A stretch of 64,000 bases of DNA from CAWAVN01 sp963844315 (GCA_963844315.1 CAWJOC010000033.1:310001-374000); one strand, 5' to 3'; shown: positions 20,155 through 30,940, counted from the first letter of the stretch. Program-made: numbers and translations. The notes: generated by a model not told the origin, from the sequence alone.

Positions 20155-21417
20155 ATGAACGAGCGTTATCATCCCATTGACGAAGCCCTGGCCGCGCTAA
20201 AGGCGGGTCGGTTGGTGATTGTGGTGGATGATGAGGACCGGGAAAACGAAGGCGATTTCATCTGTTCCGCCGAAAGCATCACGCCGGAGATGGTGGACTT
20301 CATGCTCCGCTGGGGTCGGGGCGTGGTTTGCGTGCCGATGACCAGGGAAACCGCCAACCGGCTCAATTTGCATCCCATCGTGCAGGATGACCGGAACACC
20401 TCCGCCCACGGCACGCCGTTTTTGGTCCCAGTCGATCACGTCGATAGCGGAACCGGAGTCAGTCCGCACAACCGGGCTTCACCATCCGAAAGTTAAGCGA
20501 TCCCAAATCCACGGCGGCGGATTTTTACATTCCCGGCCACGTCAATCCGCTGCTGGCCAAGGAAGGCGGCGTGCTCCGCCGGGCAGGCCACACCGAAGCC
20601 ACCGTGGACTTGATGCAAATGGCGGGGCTAAAGCCGGTGGGAGCGCTCATCGAGATTTGCAGCCAGACTTCGCTCGACATGGCGGAATATGATGAGCTGA
20701 AAAAAATCTCCCTCGAGCACAACATCCCCATCATCACCATCGAAGCTCTCATCCGGCATCGGCGTATCCGCGAGCAACTGGTGCACCGGGAGGCGGACGT
20801 AGTGATTCCCACTTCCAAATTCGGCAGCCCCAGGCTCATCGGCTACCGCGTGGTGCACGAAACCCAGGAGCCTTTGGCGATGGTCTGGGGCGATTTGAAA
20901 GCCATAGGGAAGCCGCCCTTGGTGCGGATGCACTCCTCGTGCTTTACCGGGGATTTGATGGATTCGCTCCGCTGCGACTGCGGCGACCAACTGCACATGG
21001 CGATGGAAATGATCCACCGCGAAGGCTGCGGTGTCGTCGTCTACCTGCCGCAAGAAGGCCGGGGCATTGGGTTGCTTGCCAAGCTCAAAGCGTATGAGTT
21101 ACAGGAAAAAGGCCGCGACACCGTGGAAGCCAACGAGCAACTCGGCTTCAAGGCCGACCATCGCGACTACATGGTGGGCCTGCAAATCTTAAAGGATCTC
21201 GGAACTCACGGAAATCCGCCTGCTCACCAATAACCCCAAAAAAACCGATGCCTTCACGTTGTCCGGGATGGATCTCCGCGTTGTGGAGCAAGTCCCCATC
21301 ATCGCCCCGCCAGAGGAGCACCGCGAACGCTACCTCGCCACCAAACGCGACAAACTCGGCCACCTGCTCCCCGCGATGAAAGATGTCCGTTCGTCCCAAA
21401 GCGAAGACGGGGAATAA
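20155..21417 (+). CDS. ribBA: Bifunctional DHBP synthase / GTP cyclohydrolase II
   Basis: About 420 residues catalysing both entry steps of riboflavin synthesis: ribulose-5-phosphate to 3,4-dihydroxy-2-butanone-4-phosphate, and GTP ring opening. The RibB half shows VVDDEDRENEGDF (metal and substrate loop) and GHTEATVDLMQMAG. The RibA half shows VRMHSSCFTGDLMDSLRCDCG, split here by its Zn-binding cysteines, and YLPQEGRGIGL. A base is missing near 20478 and an extra A is present near 21201; correcting both joins the three segments and gives a normal C-terminus ending at 21417. The ATG at 20155 is chosen by alignment to family N-termini; a TTG at 20140 is possible. Its stop codon overlaps repeat arm K. 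Confidence 0.9.
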
Positions 21418-21563
21418 GAATCTGTCCCATAAGGTTGATTCTTGGAAAATGGCCAATCTCAATCCTGTGCGGCACGGCGCGTAGCCGCCGGTTTTTGCAC
21501 GTTCGACCGGCGGCTGCATCGCCGTGCCGCTCATATCAATCTGACTCATGGGACAGATTCTTA
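21416..21563. repeat. Nested inverted repeats K (outer) and J (inner) at the ribBA stop
   Basis: Outer arms AAGAATCTGTCCCAT (21416) and ATGGGACAGATTCTT (21548) enclose inner arms GCGGCACGGCG (21469) and CGCCGTGCCGC (near 21520), with CCGCCGG and CCGGCGG continuing the inner stem. The outer left arm overlaps the TAA of ribBA. Confidence 0.8.
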
Positions 21564-21620
21564 GTTCATTATGTCCGCTGTTGTGGAACACCGCCAGAAT
21601 TTGATGCGGAATGAGAGGCC

Positions 21621-22907
21621 AAAGGGCAGCCAGGGCGGTTTAATTGTTGAATTTGGTGAAGTTGATCATACGTTTCTTCCTCGAATTGGCAAGGTTGGCC
21701 TTTTTTGGAGGAGGACGATCATGGCGGACTGGGATACGGGCGTTGAGGCAACCGCTTCGCCGGTTTCGTTGATGGAGTTGTTAAAGCAGGTTCCCGATCT
21801 GCGGAGTCTGCACGGACTGCGGCATCCCTTAAGTGCCTTGTTGGGACTGACGGTGGTGGCCGTTCTGGCGGGAATGCGGGGACCCGAAGCCATTGCCCAG
21901 TTTGGGCGACCACGGATGGCCCTTGCTCCAGCATTTGGGCTATTCGTCGCAAGAAAGGGCCGTGTAAGGCCACGTTCTCCAATCTGTACCGGGCTCTGGA
22001 TGTCGAAGCGTTTGAGACGCTTTTAAAAGGCTGGAATTTTCGCCCGCTGCCCGGAACTGAAAGGGCAAGTGGTCCTCGATGGCAAAACGCTGAGGGGCTC
22101 TCGCGACGGAGAGGCCCCAGGCGTGCATCTCTTATCGCTTTATGCGATCGAGGTTCAGGCCGTATTGGCCCAGTGGGCCGTCGATGGCAAGACTAATGAG
22201 CACAAAGCGGCTTTGGAACAGTCCTGGGCGTTCTTCTTTGAAGGGGATGGTGGTCAGTGGCGACGCCATGTTTTGCCATCGGGATTGGTGCCAAACGGTC
22301 AGAGACGCCGAGGGAGACTACTTGGTGTTCGTCAAGGAGAACCAACCCTTGCTTCAACGCGACATCGCCCTCGCTCTCGGTTCCGACGAGAGCTTTTCCC
22401 CCCTTCATTCAGAAGCAACGTCGTGCGACTCGCCAAACGGCCACGACCATGAATAAGGGGCATGGGCGAGTGGAAATCCGCAGGCTGACCAGCACGACGT
22501 CGTTGAATGCTTACCTCAATTGGCCGGACGTGAGCGAAGCCAGTGTTTCGCTTGGATGCACTGTCGCCGCATTGGGGAATCCGAGACCACCGAAACAGTT
22601 TACGGGATCACCTCCTTGAACCGCTCGACATCCGATGCGGAGTTGCTCTTGGCCTTGACGCGAAACCATTGGCAAATCGAGAACGGTCTGCATTGGGTAC
22701 GGGACGTCAGCCTGGGAGAGGATGCCAGCCGCGTTCGCAAAGAGTCGGGACCGCAGTTTCTCGCCGCCATTCGGAATACGGCCCTGCACTTGATCCGCGG
22801 CGAAGGCCTCAAGAATATCGCTGCCGCCCTCAGACACTATGCGGCCCAACCCAGGGAAGCAATCAACCTGCTATTCAGAAATAATTAAACGGCCCTGAAA
22901 GGGCAGC
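21621..22907 (+). mobile_element. ISAs1-family insertion sequence with 10-bp target duplication
   Basis: The element spans 21631-22897 (1,267 bp). Terminal inverted repeats begin CAGGGCGGTTTAATT on the left and, read inward, CAGGGCCGTTTAATT on the right. The flanking AAAGGGCAGC is present at 21621-21630 and again at 22898-22907, the 8-10 bp duplication expected of ISAs1. It inserted between ribBA and the DUF4173 gene. Confidence 0.92.
21721..22888 (+). pseudogene. ISAs1-family transposase, multiply frameshifted
   Basis: The DDE transposase of the surrounding insertion sequence. Family motifs occur in order but in different frames: LRSLHGLRHPLSALLGL (N-terminal DDE_Tnp_1-associated domain), KATFSNLYRALDVEAFETLL, VVLDGKTLRGSRD (first catalytic Asp region), KTNEHKAAL, VVSGDAMFCHRD, and HWQIENGLHWVRDVSLGEDA (catalytic Glu). 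At least five shifts lie near 21905, 21940, 22040, 22215, 22400 and 22525. Other genes here carry similar indels, so it may be intact in the cell; as read, no functional product is encoded. Confidence 0.85.
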
Positions 22908-22975
22908 GATCCCCTCTTGCAATCGGACGATGGAGGGGGTATCACCAATGGAGCTTCTTCCCAACGAGGTGCACG

Positions 22976-24575
22976 ATGGATGAGCCGCTCGAACCTGCCC
23001 TGTCCGAGGATTCCCAACGGATTCGAGTCATCCGGGCCATCCCCCGGCTGGAACTGCTGGCCCTGGTTTTGTTCCTCGTCCTGGCCGACTTGACGATCTA
23101 TCGCGGAGCGGGTTACGCCGGTCTGATGGCGTTTGTCCTGGCCGCTCCGGTGCTGTTGGTGCTGGGCACTAAGAAGCTCCCGCGCACATTGATGGCCACT
23201 TGGCTTGGCGTGCTCTTGCTTTTGGTGTCCGCGAAACTGCTCTGGTCGGGAACGGCACTGGCGGGGGGTTATGGAATCGTCCTCGTAATCGCCTTTGCGA
23301 TGGAATTGGCCGGCATAACCCCATTTGTGCTCCATCTCGCCGGGTTTAGCTTGCATTTGCTGGTGGCGGGTTTTTTGCGATTGGATGATTACTACAAAGC
23401 CGTCCAAAGCAGCCGATGGACAATCCCCCGCGCGAAACTGTTGCAATATGGACTCCCCTTGGCTGCCGTGTGGGGCTTCGGCGGGATTTTCGTGATGGCC
23501 AATCCGGATCTCGCCACCCAAACGGGCGATTGGCTGCGAAGCCTCTCGGAGTCCCTGGGGGAAATGTTCTCCCGCTTCGCTCCCAGTTGGTCCGAGGGTC
23601 TTTTCTGGCTGGCGATGGCTTGGATTTTCGCCGGGCTGGTCAAACCTTTAACCCACAGCTTCGTCCCTACGAGCTTTTCCTATCCTCCGAAAACGCGAAC
23701 GTCCGAAACGGAGCCGCAAGAGTCCGCGATGTATCCGGCGTATTTCAATACGCTCATCGCCGTGATTGTGCTGTTTGTGGCGTACCTGGTGTTCGAGTTC
23801 CAAACGCTTTGGCTCACGGAGTTTCCCGAAGGATTCCATTATTCCGGCTATGCCCATGAAGGTGCGGCTTGGCTGACGATTGCCTTGGCCTTGGCCACGT
23901 TGGTCCTTTCGATGATCTTCCGGGCGGATGTCTTAAACGATCCCAGGCTTCCCAAACTTCGGCGGTTGGCTTGGATTTGGTCCGCGCTGAATTTGTGTCT
24001 GGCGGCGGCGGTTTATCATCGGCTGATGATCTACGTAGGATTTAACGGCATGACCCGCATGCGATGCGTAGGTTTCTTGGGAATCACCGCAGTGGTGGCG
24101 GGGTTTTTGCTTGTCGTGCAGAAGATCACGACCGGGCGGGATTTTGTCTGGCTCATCCGGCGGCAGTTATGGGTCGTCGCATTCGCCGGGTTTTTGTTTG
24201 CGGTGCTTCCAGTGGATTCCTTGGTGCATCGCTATAACGTTCACAGAATCCTCGCGGGCGACCCGGCCCCGTCGGTGCAAATCAGCGTGCATCCGATGGA
24301 CTCCGGGGGGCAATTGGAATTGATCCCGCTTTTGGACGCGGACAACACCATCATCCGCGAAGGCGTGCGGGCGATGCTGGCTCAAAAAGCCTTCGATCTG
24401 CAGAAAAACCTTGGACAAAGCGGACCACCAAGGCTGGACCAGCTTTCAATGGGCGGATCGAAGACTTTCGGAACGCTTGGAGAATTCGCCCGAACTCTGG
24501 TCGCGTTACAAATCCGCCGAACCCCGGCACGCCGCTTGGGAAACTTTCGCCAAATACGCATTCCAGTGGTATTAA
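22976..24575 (+). CDS. DUF4173 polytopic membrane protein
   Basis: About 532 residues with ten or so membrane helices between residues 25 and 430. The ALPVDSLVHRYNVHRILAGD-like segment near residue 420 and the YHRLMIYVGFNGMTRMR segment identify the DUF4153/DUF4173 family. A soluble tail of about 110 residues follows. An A run near 24405 has one base too many. Reading in the next frame gives a sensible C-terminus, ending WETFAKYAFQWY at 24575, instead of a long nonsense extension. Transport or sensing roles are unknown for this family. Confidence 0.82.
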
Positions 24576-24698
24576 CCATTTGGGTTTTGAAATCAACAGG
24601 CTTTGATGTATTCTACACGGACGTAACGGTTTTCCCTTTTCCGCCAATTGAATTTGGCCGAAAGAGTTCGCACCGCCCACTCTCCGGGGACCAGAGGC

Positions 24699-26106
24699 AT
24701 GTTGACATTCTTCACGGACAAATCCCACCGGGATTGCCAAGGCGCCACTCGGCGGGATTTTCTCCAGGCTGGGACGTTGGGCTTGGGCGGATTGACTTTG
24801 CCTTGGCTGTTTTCACCACCGGGCAATCGCGGCGGGCGATAGGAATTACGTTCGCGACAAAGCCGTGGTGCTGCTGTTTCTGTCCGGCGGGGCGAGCCAC
24901 ATCGAAACCTTTAACCCCAACATGTCGGCCCCGGCTCCTTATCAGAGCGTGACCGGCGAAGTCCAAACCAACGTGCCGGGGTTGAACTTTGGCGGGACGT
25001 TTCCGCTGCTCGCCGAGCATGCCGACAAATTCGCCGTGGTGCGGTCGTTTCGGCATCCCATCGGCGGGCACGTGCAGGCGATTGTGCATGTCCTCACCGG
25101 CGGGACGGACCCCTTGGGCCAAGGTCAGCAAGGGTTCAGCCTGGGGGCGATGTATTCGCGGCTCCGGGGGCCAAATCATGCCCTCACCGGCATGCCCACA
25201 TTTTCGCTGCTCAATTCCGAAGAAGTCGACGGCCAATACCGCAGCGAAAGAGGCCGGGTGGAAAAGGGTTCGGGACCGGGACTTTTGGGACCGTCAGTTA
25301 TGGGCCGTTTATTCCCGGCGGCAAAGGCCCCGCCACGGAGAACATGGTGCTCAACATGCCGCGAAACCGCCTGGATGACCGCCGGGTGCTGTTGGATTCC
25401 TTGGATGGCCTGAAACGCCAGGCGGAAGCCGAAGCCGCGCTCGATGGGGTGGACCAATACAAACAGCAGGCGTTCGATTTGCTCCTGGGCAGCGCGGCGG
25501 ATGCGTTCGATTTGACGAAGGAAGACCCCGGCATCGTCGAGCGGTACGACACCAGCCGATTTCGCGTGGGCAAGAAGGTGTTTCGCGATTCGCAATTGGG
25601 CCGGCACATGCTGACCGCCCGGCGGCTGATCGAAAAAGGCTGCGGCTTTGTCACCGTGCACAGCGCGGGCTGGGACATGCACGCCGATGGCAACAACCCC
25701 GGCATCCACGCGGGCATGGAAATGCTGGGCCGACCCGTGGACCGCGCGGTCTCCGCGTTCCTGGCGGATCTCGACGGAGCGGGATATGCTTGGACAAAGT
25801 GCTGTTGGTCATCACTGGCGATTTTGGCCGGACGCCCAAGATCAACAACCGCGGCGGACGCGACCACTGGGCCAACCTCTGCACGTTGGCCTTCGCGGGC
25901 GGAGGACTTGAACACCGGCCAGGCCATCGGCCAATCCGCACAGGAACAACGATGTGCCGCTCACCGAACCCATCGGCACGGAGCAACTCCTGGGCACGGT
26001 GATGCACACGCTGTTTGACGTGGGCATCTTGCGGCTAAATCCCGGCGTCCCCCGCGAGATCCTGTCCAAACTCGAAAACAGCCCGCCCATCGCCGGGTTG
26101 ATGTAA
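24699..26106 (+). CDS. DUF1501 protein with twin-arginine signal
   Basis: About 468 residues of the alkaline-phosphatase-like fold typical of planctomycetes. The start MLTFFTDKSHRDCQG leads to RRDFLQAGTLGLGGLTL, a Tat export signal. Later marks are LFLSGGASHIETFNPN, FRHPIGGHVQAIVHVLTGG, SLGAMYSRLRGPN, GWDMHADGN and VITGDFGRTPKINNRGGRDHW. Frame changes near 24835, 25298, 25790, 25908 and 25945 are needed to read it through to the stop at 26106. The two TatA-like genes at 30 kb would serve its export. DUF1501 genes normally follow DUF1549/DUF1553; here riboflavin, IS and DUF4173 genes intervene. Confidence 0.87.
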
Positions 26107-26469
26107 GAATGGCCGTGCAGTTTCCAACCTAGATTGAGAGGCACGACCCTGAAGCACTGCGGTAAGGGCGGGAAGTCGACCACTGTACTGCCTTCGCGGC
26201 TCAGTCGGACCACCCACCGTGACACACGGACAAGAGTTTATTCATATGGTTCAATCCTCGACTACCATCGAAAGCGGCCCACGTGCTTGACCTTCCATGT
26301 GCCAATCTGCGAGAAGAACCGATCCACCGCGTTTTGATGGCCGCGGCGGCCATGCCGGTCGTCTTGGGCTTCGTCCAATAACCCTTCCAAACTGGTCGGT
26401 GAGTTCCTCGGCCAGATCGGAATCCAATCGGCCCCGACGTCCCAACGGTCGACTTTCTTAATGGCATTT
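26107..26469. other. Intergenic region without a supportable gene
   Basis: This 363-bp stretch lies between two convergent genes. A 64-codon minus-strand frame (26251-26445, TTG start) contains DLAEELTDQFG but shows no family resemblance or clear ribosome site, so it is not called. No repeat or terminator is evident. Confidence 0.4.
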
Positions 26470-28256
26470 TCAATCAAGCGCTTCTCGATCCGGATGCTCC
26501 AGAACGTGCAGCAAGATCCGCCCGGCCCGGCGATCCAATTCGCCGCTTTCCAGAGAGTTCCAAAATGCGGTCCTGAAATGAAACCGGTGGAGGAGGCGGC
26601 ATCGGCGGAGGTGGCGGATCGGGGGCCGCGATGATCGTCAGCGTGACGCTCGCCGTGGCCGATAGGTCTCCACTCCCACCCAGGCCATCTTGAATCGTGA
26701 CGTTGACGCTGGTCTCTCCCGAAAAACCCTCGGCGGATTGGAACAAGACCCCTTGCGAGAGCAGCAGGTTAATATCCCCAATCGTGCCGGTGAGCTGGAT
26801 TTCGGACGTGCCGTTGCCTGTGACTGCGACGGAGGTAGGCAGTTGCGAAAACGAGAGCGTTCCATTGGCCGACTGGAGCGTCACGGTCACCTGATGCAGC
26901 TCCGAGGCGGCTTCGACATCACTCCAGAGTGATGCCCTGAATCAAGATCGGCTCTCCCTCGTTGCCGGTGAATTCGGTTTGGGGCGTTTGCACCAGCGGC
27001 GCATCGTTGATGGCGGCAATCGTCAGCGTGACCTGGGCCAATTCGCTGGTGTAGACCGTGCCATTGGCATCGGTTTCCTGAACCAGATAAATGATCTGGT
27101 CCGTGCCGGAGTAATTGGCGTTCGGAACGTAGGTGAAGCTGCCGGTGGCGGGATCGAAATTCGTCACCACGCCAAAATCCGGCCCATCTACAATCTGGTA
27201 GGTCAAGGGTTGGTCCAAATCCGCTTCGCCATCGTCGCCCAAAAGTTGGACCAGCGAATCCACGTCTTCATCCAGGGTCACTTCCACATTCTGAGCGGTG
27301 GGAAGATTATTCGGAGGGCTCAACGTCGCAAAATCCAAGGCACTCAGGTCGAAAGAACCACCTAGCTCCACGCTGCCGTCAAACGTGACTCCCACATAGG
27401 CTCCCGTGGTATTCTCTCCCAAAGGACGTGGCATTGTAGGTCAGCACATCATCCCGGCTTCCGCTAAGCCGCCTTGCGTTTCAATGAAGAAGCTGCCGAC
27501 GGTCGAAATGCGGACCTGCGAACCATCGATTGACACGGCATCGATGTCTTCCGTTGAAACGGTCAGTCCTGCATCGGCGCCGTCAAAAAACACCCGCATG
27601 GTCCCGGTTGCAAAATGGCCGGCCGCGTCCGGGGTGAGCTGCACGAGATCGTCGTCCTGAACCGTGATCGACGCGCCATTGATTCCGGCGGGGAGCGTGA
27701 CGTCTCCCGCCGTGGAAAACACCAATGTGCCGTCTTCTAAAATATCGAGGGCATCGATATTTCCGGGAGTCGGAGCCAGCCCGATATCCGATCCCCGCAA
27801 GACGACGGAAAACGTGCCCGCCGTGTTTTCGCCCAGGGAATCGGCTTGGAACAGCAAAATGTCGCTGCCGTTAAACGTCCCAAGGCCCGCAATGGTCGTG
27901 GTGCTTGCAAAGGAAAAGAGGAATTGGTTGTCCCCCGCCCAGGCGATGGCGTCGATGGCCGCCGAGCCGATGCCCACGTCTTCTCCATCGAAGACAAGGG
28001 CGAACTGCTCGCCGGCAGGACGCGTGGCGTCAAAACTGACGATGTCGGAGGCTTGCACCGGGCCCACGTCGGGAAGCGTTAACCCGGTGGTCCCGCCCAC
28101 GGAGAAGAGCATCACCTCCCCGCCCGAAACCGAAAGCACCCTGCGGTCTTCCAGTCGGACTAAACCCAACTCGATCGTGTGCAAGGATCGAGAGTTGGAG
28201 CGAGGAGATTTTCGTCGGCGATCAAAAACGGCCCGAAGCCAAGAGGTAAGTATCAT
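26470..28256 (-). CDS. Surface protein with LEDR signature and cadherin-like domains
   Basis: About 594 residues. ATG at 28256 has GGAGG six bases upstream. The basic N-terminus leads to LVRLEDRRVLS, the planctomycete surface-protein signature. Three related beta-units follow, each with a D-(I/V)-(L/V)-x-F/Y start and a V-x-F/L-x-G-S/E end (for example ILLFQADSLGENTAG). Then come cadherin-like repeats (about 330-540: YVPNANYSGTDQIIYLVQ, INDAPLVQTP). A Pro run precedes a short charged tail ending HPDREALD. Frameshifts are inferred near 27450, 27425, 26925 and 26545. The role is probably adhesion or surface layering. Confidence 0.78.
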
Positions 28257-28349
28257 CGTTCCCCTCCGATGTCTGGTACTGGCCAAACTCAGAGCTTGGT
28301 GGTGTGGAAAATAAACACGCAGAGGGGATAAATTGCAGTCGGCTCCTAG

Positions 28350-28372
28350 AAAAACCCTAGGTCAAACTAGGG
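28350..28372 (-). terminator. Intrinsic terminator downstream of the His-rich gene
   Basis: On the minus strand the stem CCCTAG-TTTGAC-CTAGGG is followed by TTTTTC. It lies about 280 bp past the stop at 28655, beyond the family A repeat. Confidence 0.6.
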
Positions 28373-28509
28373 CGATCGGCGAGCAACTTTTTGTAAAGTT
28401 CGGGTTTTTGCAGAATTTCAAGTTCCGAAAGCCGCAAAAGACCGAAGGCGACAACTTGGAGAAGTCGCCGCCTTGGGATGTTTTCCTGACTGAGTTCCTG
28501 TCTCGTATG

Positions 28510-28642
28510 TCCCCTCTCCCCTGGGGAGAGGGTTAGGGTGAGGGGGAGGAACGGTTAATCAACGTCCAACTTTGATCGTCCCCCTCATCCGGCCTTCGGC
28601 CACTGGGCACCGACCGGAGGTTGGTCCCCAGGGGAGAAGGGA
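28510..28642. repeat. Dispersed repeat family A (full copy)
   Basis: Arms CCCCTCTCCCCTGGGGAGAG (28511) and a complement ending CCCCAGGGGAGAAGGGAC (near 28625) enclose the GGTTAGGGTGAGGGGG and CCCCCTCATCCGGCCTTCGG cores. It also contains CCGACCGGAGGTTGG. The copy ends 13 bp from the stop codon of the His-rich gene. Confidence 0.88.
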
Positions 28643-28654
28643 CGGAAACTTCCG

Positions 28655-29668
28655 TTAATCCAAATGGAAGATTTCCTCGAACCATTGGAAGGCTCCCATC
28701 GGGGCGGGAAATTCGTGCGGAACACACCGCGTGGGCATTTCCACGTAAACGCCGCCGCCGTAAGTGTTAAAGGTCTGGCTGCTGTCGAAAATGGCGTCGG
28801 TCTCAGCGACTCCGTAAAAGCCCGTGACCCCGGCCCGGAATCCGCTGTGGGTTTTGATGCCGGTCCAGAGCCGGAAATCTCCACCGACGATGGTCCCGTT
28901 GTCCGAAGCCCTGCGACTCAAAACGATGTTCCGTTGACCGGGGGTGGGCGTGTTGGCGACCAGTTCGGCATTCAGGCTGCCGATGGTCAAGAGCGGCGAA
29001 AACCCGATCTCCAGCTTTGTGTAGGAGTTGGGGAGACAGGTATTGGCCGCGAACGACAATCCGATGTTGCCCGCGTAAATGTCCGCATCCTTCACCCGCA
29101 CGTTTTCCCGAAAGCCGAAGACATTGGAGGTCGCCGAGTCGATGTTCGTGCTGCTTCTGCCATCAAGGGCGGAGTATTGGAACTCCGTCACCAGTCCGGT
29201 TTGCGTGTTGAAGTAGCCGTGGTGGTGTTCCGGTTGCCAGAACGTGGTGCCCAGGTTGATCGAGTACATGCTGTCGAAGACGGCATCCCAAATGTCGGAT
29301 TCGATTTCCCGATACAGCGGCGTCAGGCGGATGTTGCCCAGTTCCTCTTCGTGCTCATGCTCGTGATGGGCATGGTGTTCGTGGTGTTCGGGATGCTCGT
29401 GGGCGTGCTCTTCGTGCATCCCATGCTCCGAGGTTCCATGTTCGGACGCTCCGTGGCCCTCCAAGGAATGGCCGGGTTCCGGGGGAACGTCGAGGGAATG
29501 CAGTTCCTGGCCGCTCACAATCGGCTCGGGAGCCGGTGACAGTGGGGCGACCGCTTCTTCCAGGGCCGTTTGCTGGGCGAAGGGGTTGAACTCCTGGGCA
29601 ATTCCTGCCGTCGTCCAGCCCCAAACACCGCCCAACACCGCCATGAGGCTCAAAATGGGTCGTCGCAT
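28655..29668 (-). CDS. Secreted His-rich protein with beta-rich C-terminal domain
   Basis: A 337-residue protein. ATG at 29668 has AAGGA upstream and starts a signal peptide (1-24, ending GIAQ). Residues 66-107 hold about twenty His among Glu and Ala (HEEHAHEHPEHHEHHAHH), a likely metal-chelating stretch. Residues 115-330 are rich in alternating strands with Gly and aromatic residues (TTFWQPEHHHGYFNTQTG, GGDFRLWTGIKTHSGFRAGV), suggesting an outer-membrane barrel. No family is assigned with confidence. Nearby genes give no metal-transport context. Confidence 0.7.
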   Translation of the reverse strand: MRRPILSLMAVLGGVWGWTTAGIAQEFNPFAQQTALEEAVAPLSPAPEPIVSGQELHSLDVPPEPGHSLEGHGASEHGTSEHGMHEEHAHEHPEHHEHHAHHEHEHEEELGNIRLTPLYREIESDIWDAVFDSMYSINLGTTFWQPEHHHGYFNTQTGLVTEFQYSALDGRSSTNIDSATSNVFGFRENVRVKDADIYAGNIGLSFAANTCLPNSYTKLEIGFSPLLTIGSLNAELVANTPTPGQRNIVLSRRASDNGTIVGGDFRLWTGIKTHSGFRAGVTGFYGVAETDAIFDSSQTFNTYGGGVYVEMPTRCVPHEFPAPMGAFQWFEEIFHLD

Positions 29669-29818
29669 GGCCGCATCCTTGCATAAACTAAGCGACAAAA
29701 CGAAACGTATGGGTTTTATCGGAAACGCAGGCTGTTCGGGTGAATCACAGTCTGCCAATTCCCCCATTTCCGGGGAATTTTCCGATTGTAACACTTCAGC
29801 CGACTGTCGCTCTCGAGT

Positions 29819-30000
29819 TTTTTAACGCAAAGACCGCAAAGAAGAAGACGCAAAGAGGGGCAAAGAAATCTTGAAATCCTAACGTTCTTAATGATGGATT
29901 TCGGCCCAGAGTCTTTCAGGCGTTCAGCGGCAATTCGCCACCCTTTATCTTTTCTCTTTGCGGGCTTTGCGTCTTTTCTTTGCGGTCTTTGCGTTAAAAT
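29819..30000. repeat. Family D inverted repeat pair
   Basis: Left arm TTTAACGCAAAGACCGCAAA (29821) and right arm TTTGCGGTCTTTGCGTTAAA (29979) are near-perfect complements over about 45 bp, with an 80-bp spacer that holds no gene. It ends 29 bp from the stop of the first TatA-like gene. The 29669-30028 gap shows nothing else. Confidence 0.9.
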
Positions 30001-30028
30001 GCCTTGGCGAATGACAATTGTTGGCCGT

Positions 30029-30316
30029 TTAGGCTTTCGGGGCGGAATCCGGCGGTTCAAATTTCGGGGCGGTCAGTTCTGCCCGCTCTTCCGGCGGAAG
30101 TGGGCGGCTGGAATAGGATTTGTCGCTGCTGTTGACCGCGCCGCGGACATCGTCTTCCACGCCCGCGATGCCCTTTTTGAACTCCACAATCCCTTTTCCC
30201 ATGCTGCGGGCGACTTCCGGCAGCCGTTTTCCAAACAACAACAGGGCAATGATCCCAATGATCGCCATTTCCATGGGACCGGGGGCACCAATAAACGCCA
30301 AAACTGTCATCGACAT
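30029..30316 (-). CDS. TatA-family twin-arginine translocase component
   Basis: A 95-residue protein with one N-terminal membrane helix (MEMAIIGIIALLLFG), the KRLPEVARSMGKGIVEFKKG amphipathic helix and a charged tail. This is the TatA/TatE layout, forming the channel for folded proteins. The start at 30316 has GAGGAT upstream. A paralogue lies 114 bp upstream on the same strand. The second residues before the helix (GAPGPME) match many planctomycete TatA proteins. Confidence 0.88.
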   Translation of the reverse strand: MSMTVLAFIGAPGPMEMAIIGIIALLLFGKRLPEVARSMGKGIVEFKKGIAGVEDDVRGAVNSSDKSYSSRPLPPEERAELTAPKFEPPDSAPKA

Positions 30317-30430
30317 CGCTCTATCCTCAGCAAAATTAAAAGTGAAATGGAAAGGAATCAAACCCCAGGCAGCCTGCCCGCATTCCCCGCAGGGCAAAAC
30401 CGACGGGTTGTCCGCGAGATTCTGGAAAGA

Positions 30431-30640
30431 TTATTTGTCGCGGGACTCGTTTTCGCGGGAGGGGGATTTCAGCTCGTCATCGCCGTCCTTCATGCCGCTT
30501 TTGAACTCGGTGATGCTGCGCCCCATGCTCCGCATCGCGCCCGGCAGACGGTTCCCAAACAGCAGCAAAACAATGCCCGCAATAATGCACAATTCAAAGG
30601 GGCCAGGTGTGCCAATAAAGGCGGGAAGGGGGAGTGTCAT
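30431..30640 (-). CDS. TatA-family translocase component, short paralogue
   Basis: A 69-residue protein with the same plan: IGTPGPFELCIIAGIVLLLF, then GNRLPGAMRSMGRSITEFKSG and a short charged tail. GGAGAA lies six bases before the ATG at 30640. It is probably co-transcribed with the next TatA-like gene. No tatC is present in the window, so the two may be specialised TatA/TatB-type partners of a TatC encoded elsewhere. Confidence 0.87.
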   Translation of the reverse strand: MTLPLPAFIGTPGPFELCIIAGIVLLLFGNRLPGAMRSMGRSITEFKSGMKDGDDELKSPSRENESRDK

Positions 30641-30940
30641 GGCGAGTTCTCCGGCGGAATAGAAGTGGTCTGTGGACAAGACCAACGGGTGAGTTGAGGG
30701 GTGGGTGACCTAATGGCAAGAATGCGGCAAACCAGCGGAACATCCAAACCTCAAACGAGGTAATTCGCAAAATTGGGTGGATGTCCACTCGATTCGCCCG
30801 CCAAAGCGATGGCAGGTGGGATGAGCGGATGTGTTATTATCATATCCAGCCCAAACCGACTGTCAACTGGCGCAAACGCAAAGAATCCGCGTTTTGAACA
30901 GCGGCATTTCCACCTCTCATAGGCTCCTTTGAACGTTCCC
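30641..30940. other. Divergent intergenic region
   Basis: About 300 bp between the divergent TatA-like and mtfA genes. It must hold both promoters. No clear -35/-10 pair, repeat or small gene is visible. Confidence 0.4.

Noticed and set aside
26251..26445. 64-codon minus-strand frame containing DLAEELTDQFG
   Set aside because: It has a TTG start, no good ribosome site, no homology recognised, and the locus has several indels.
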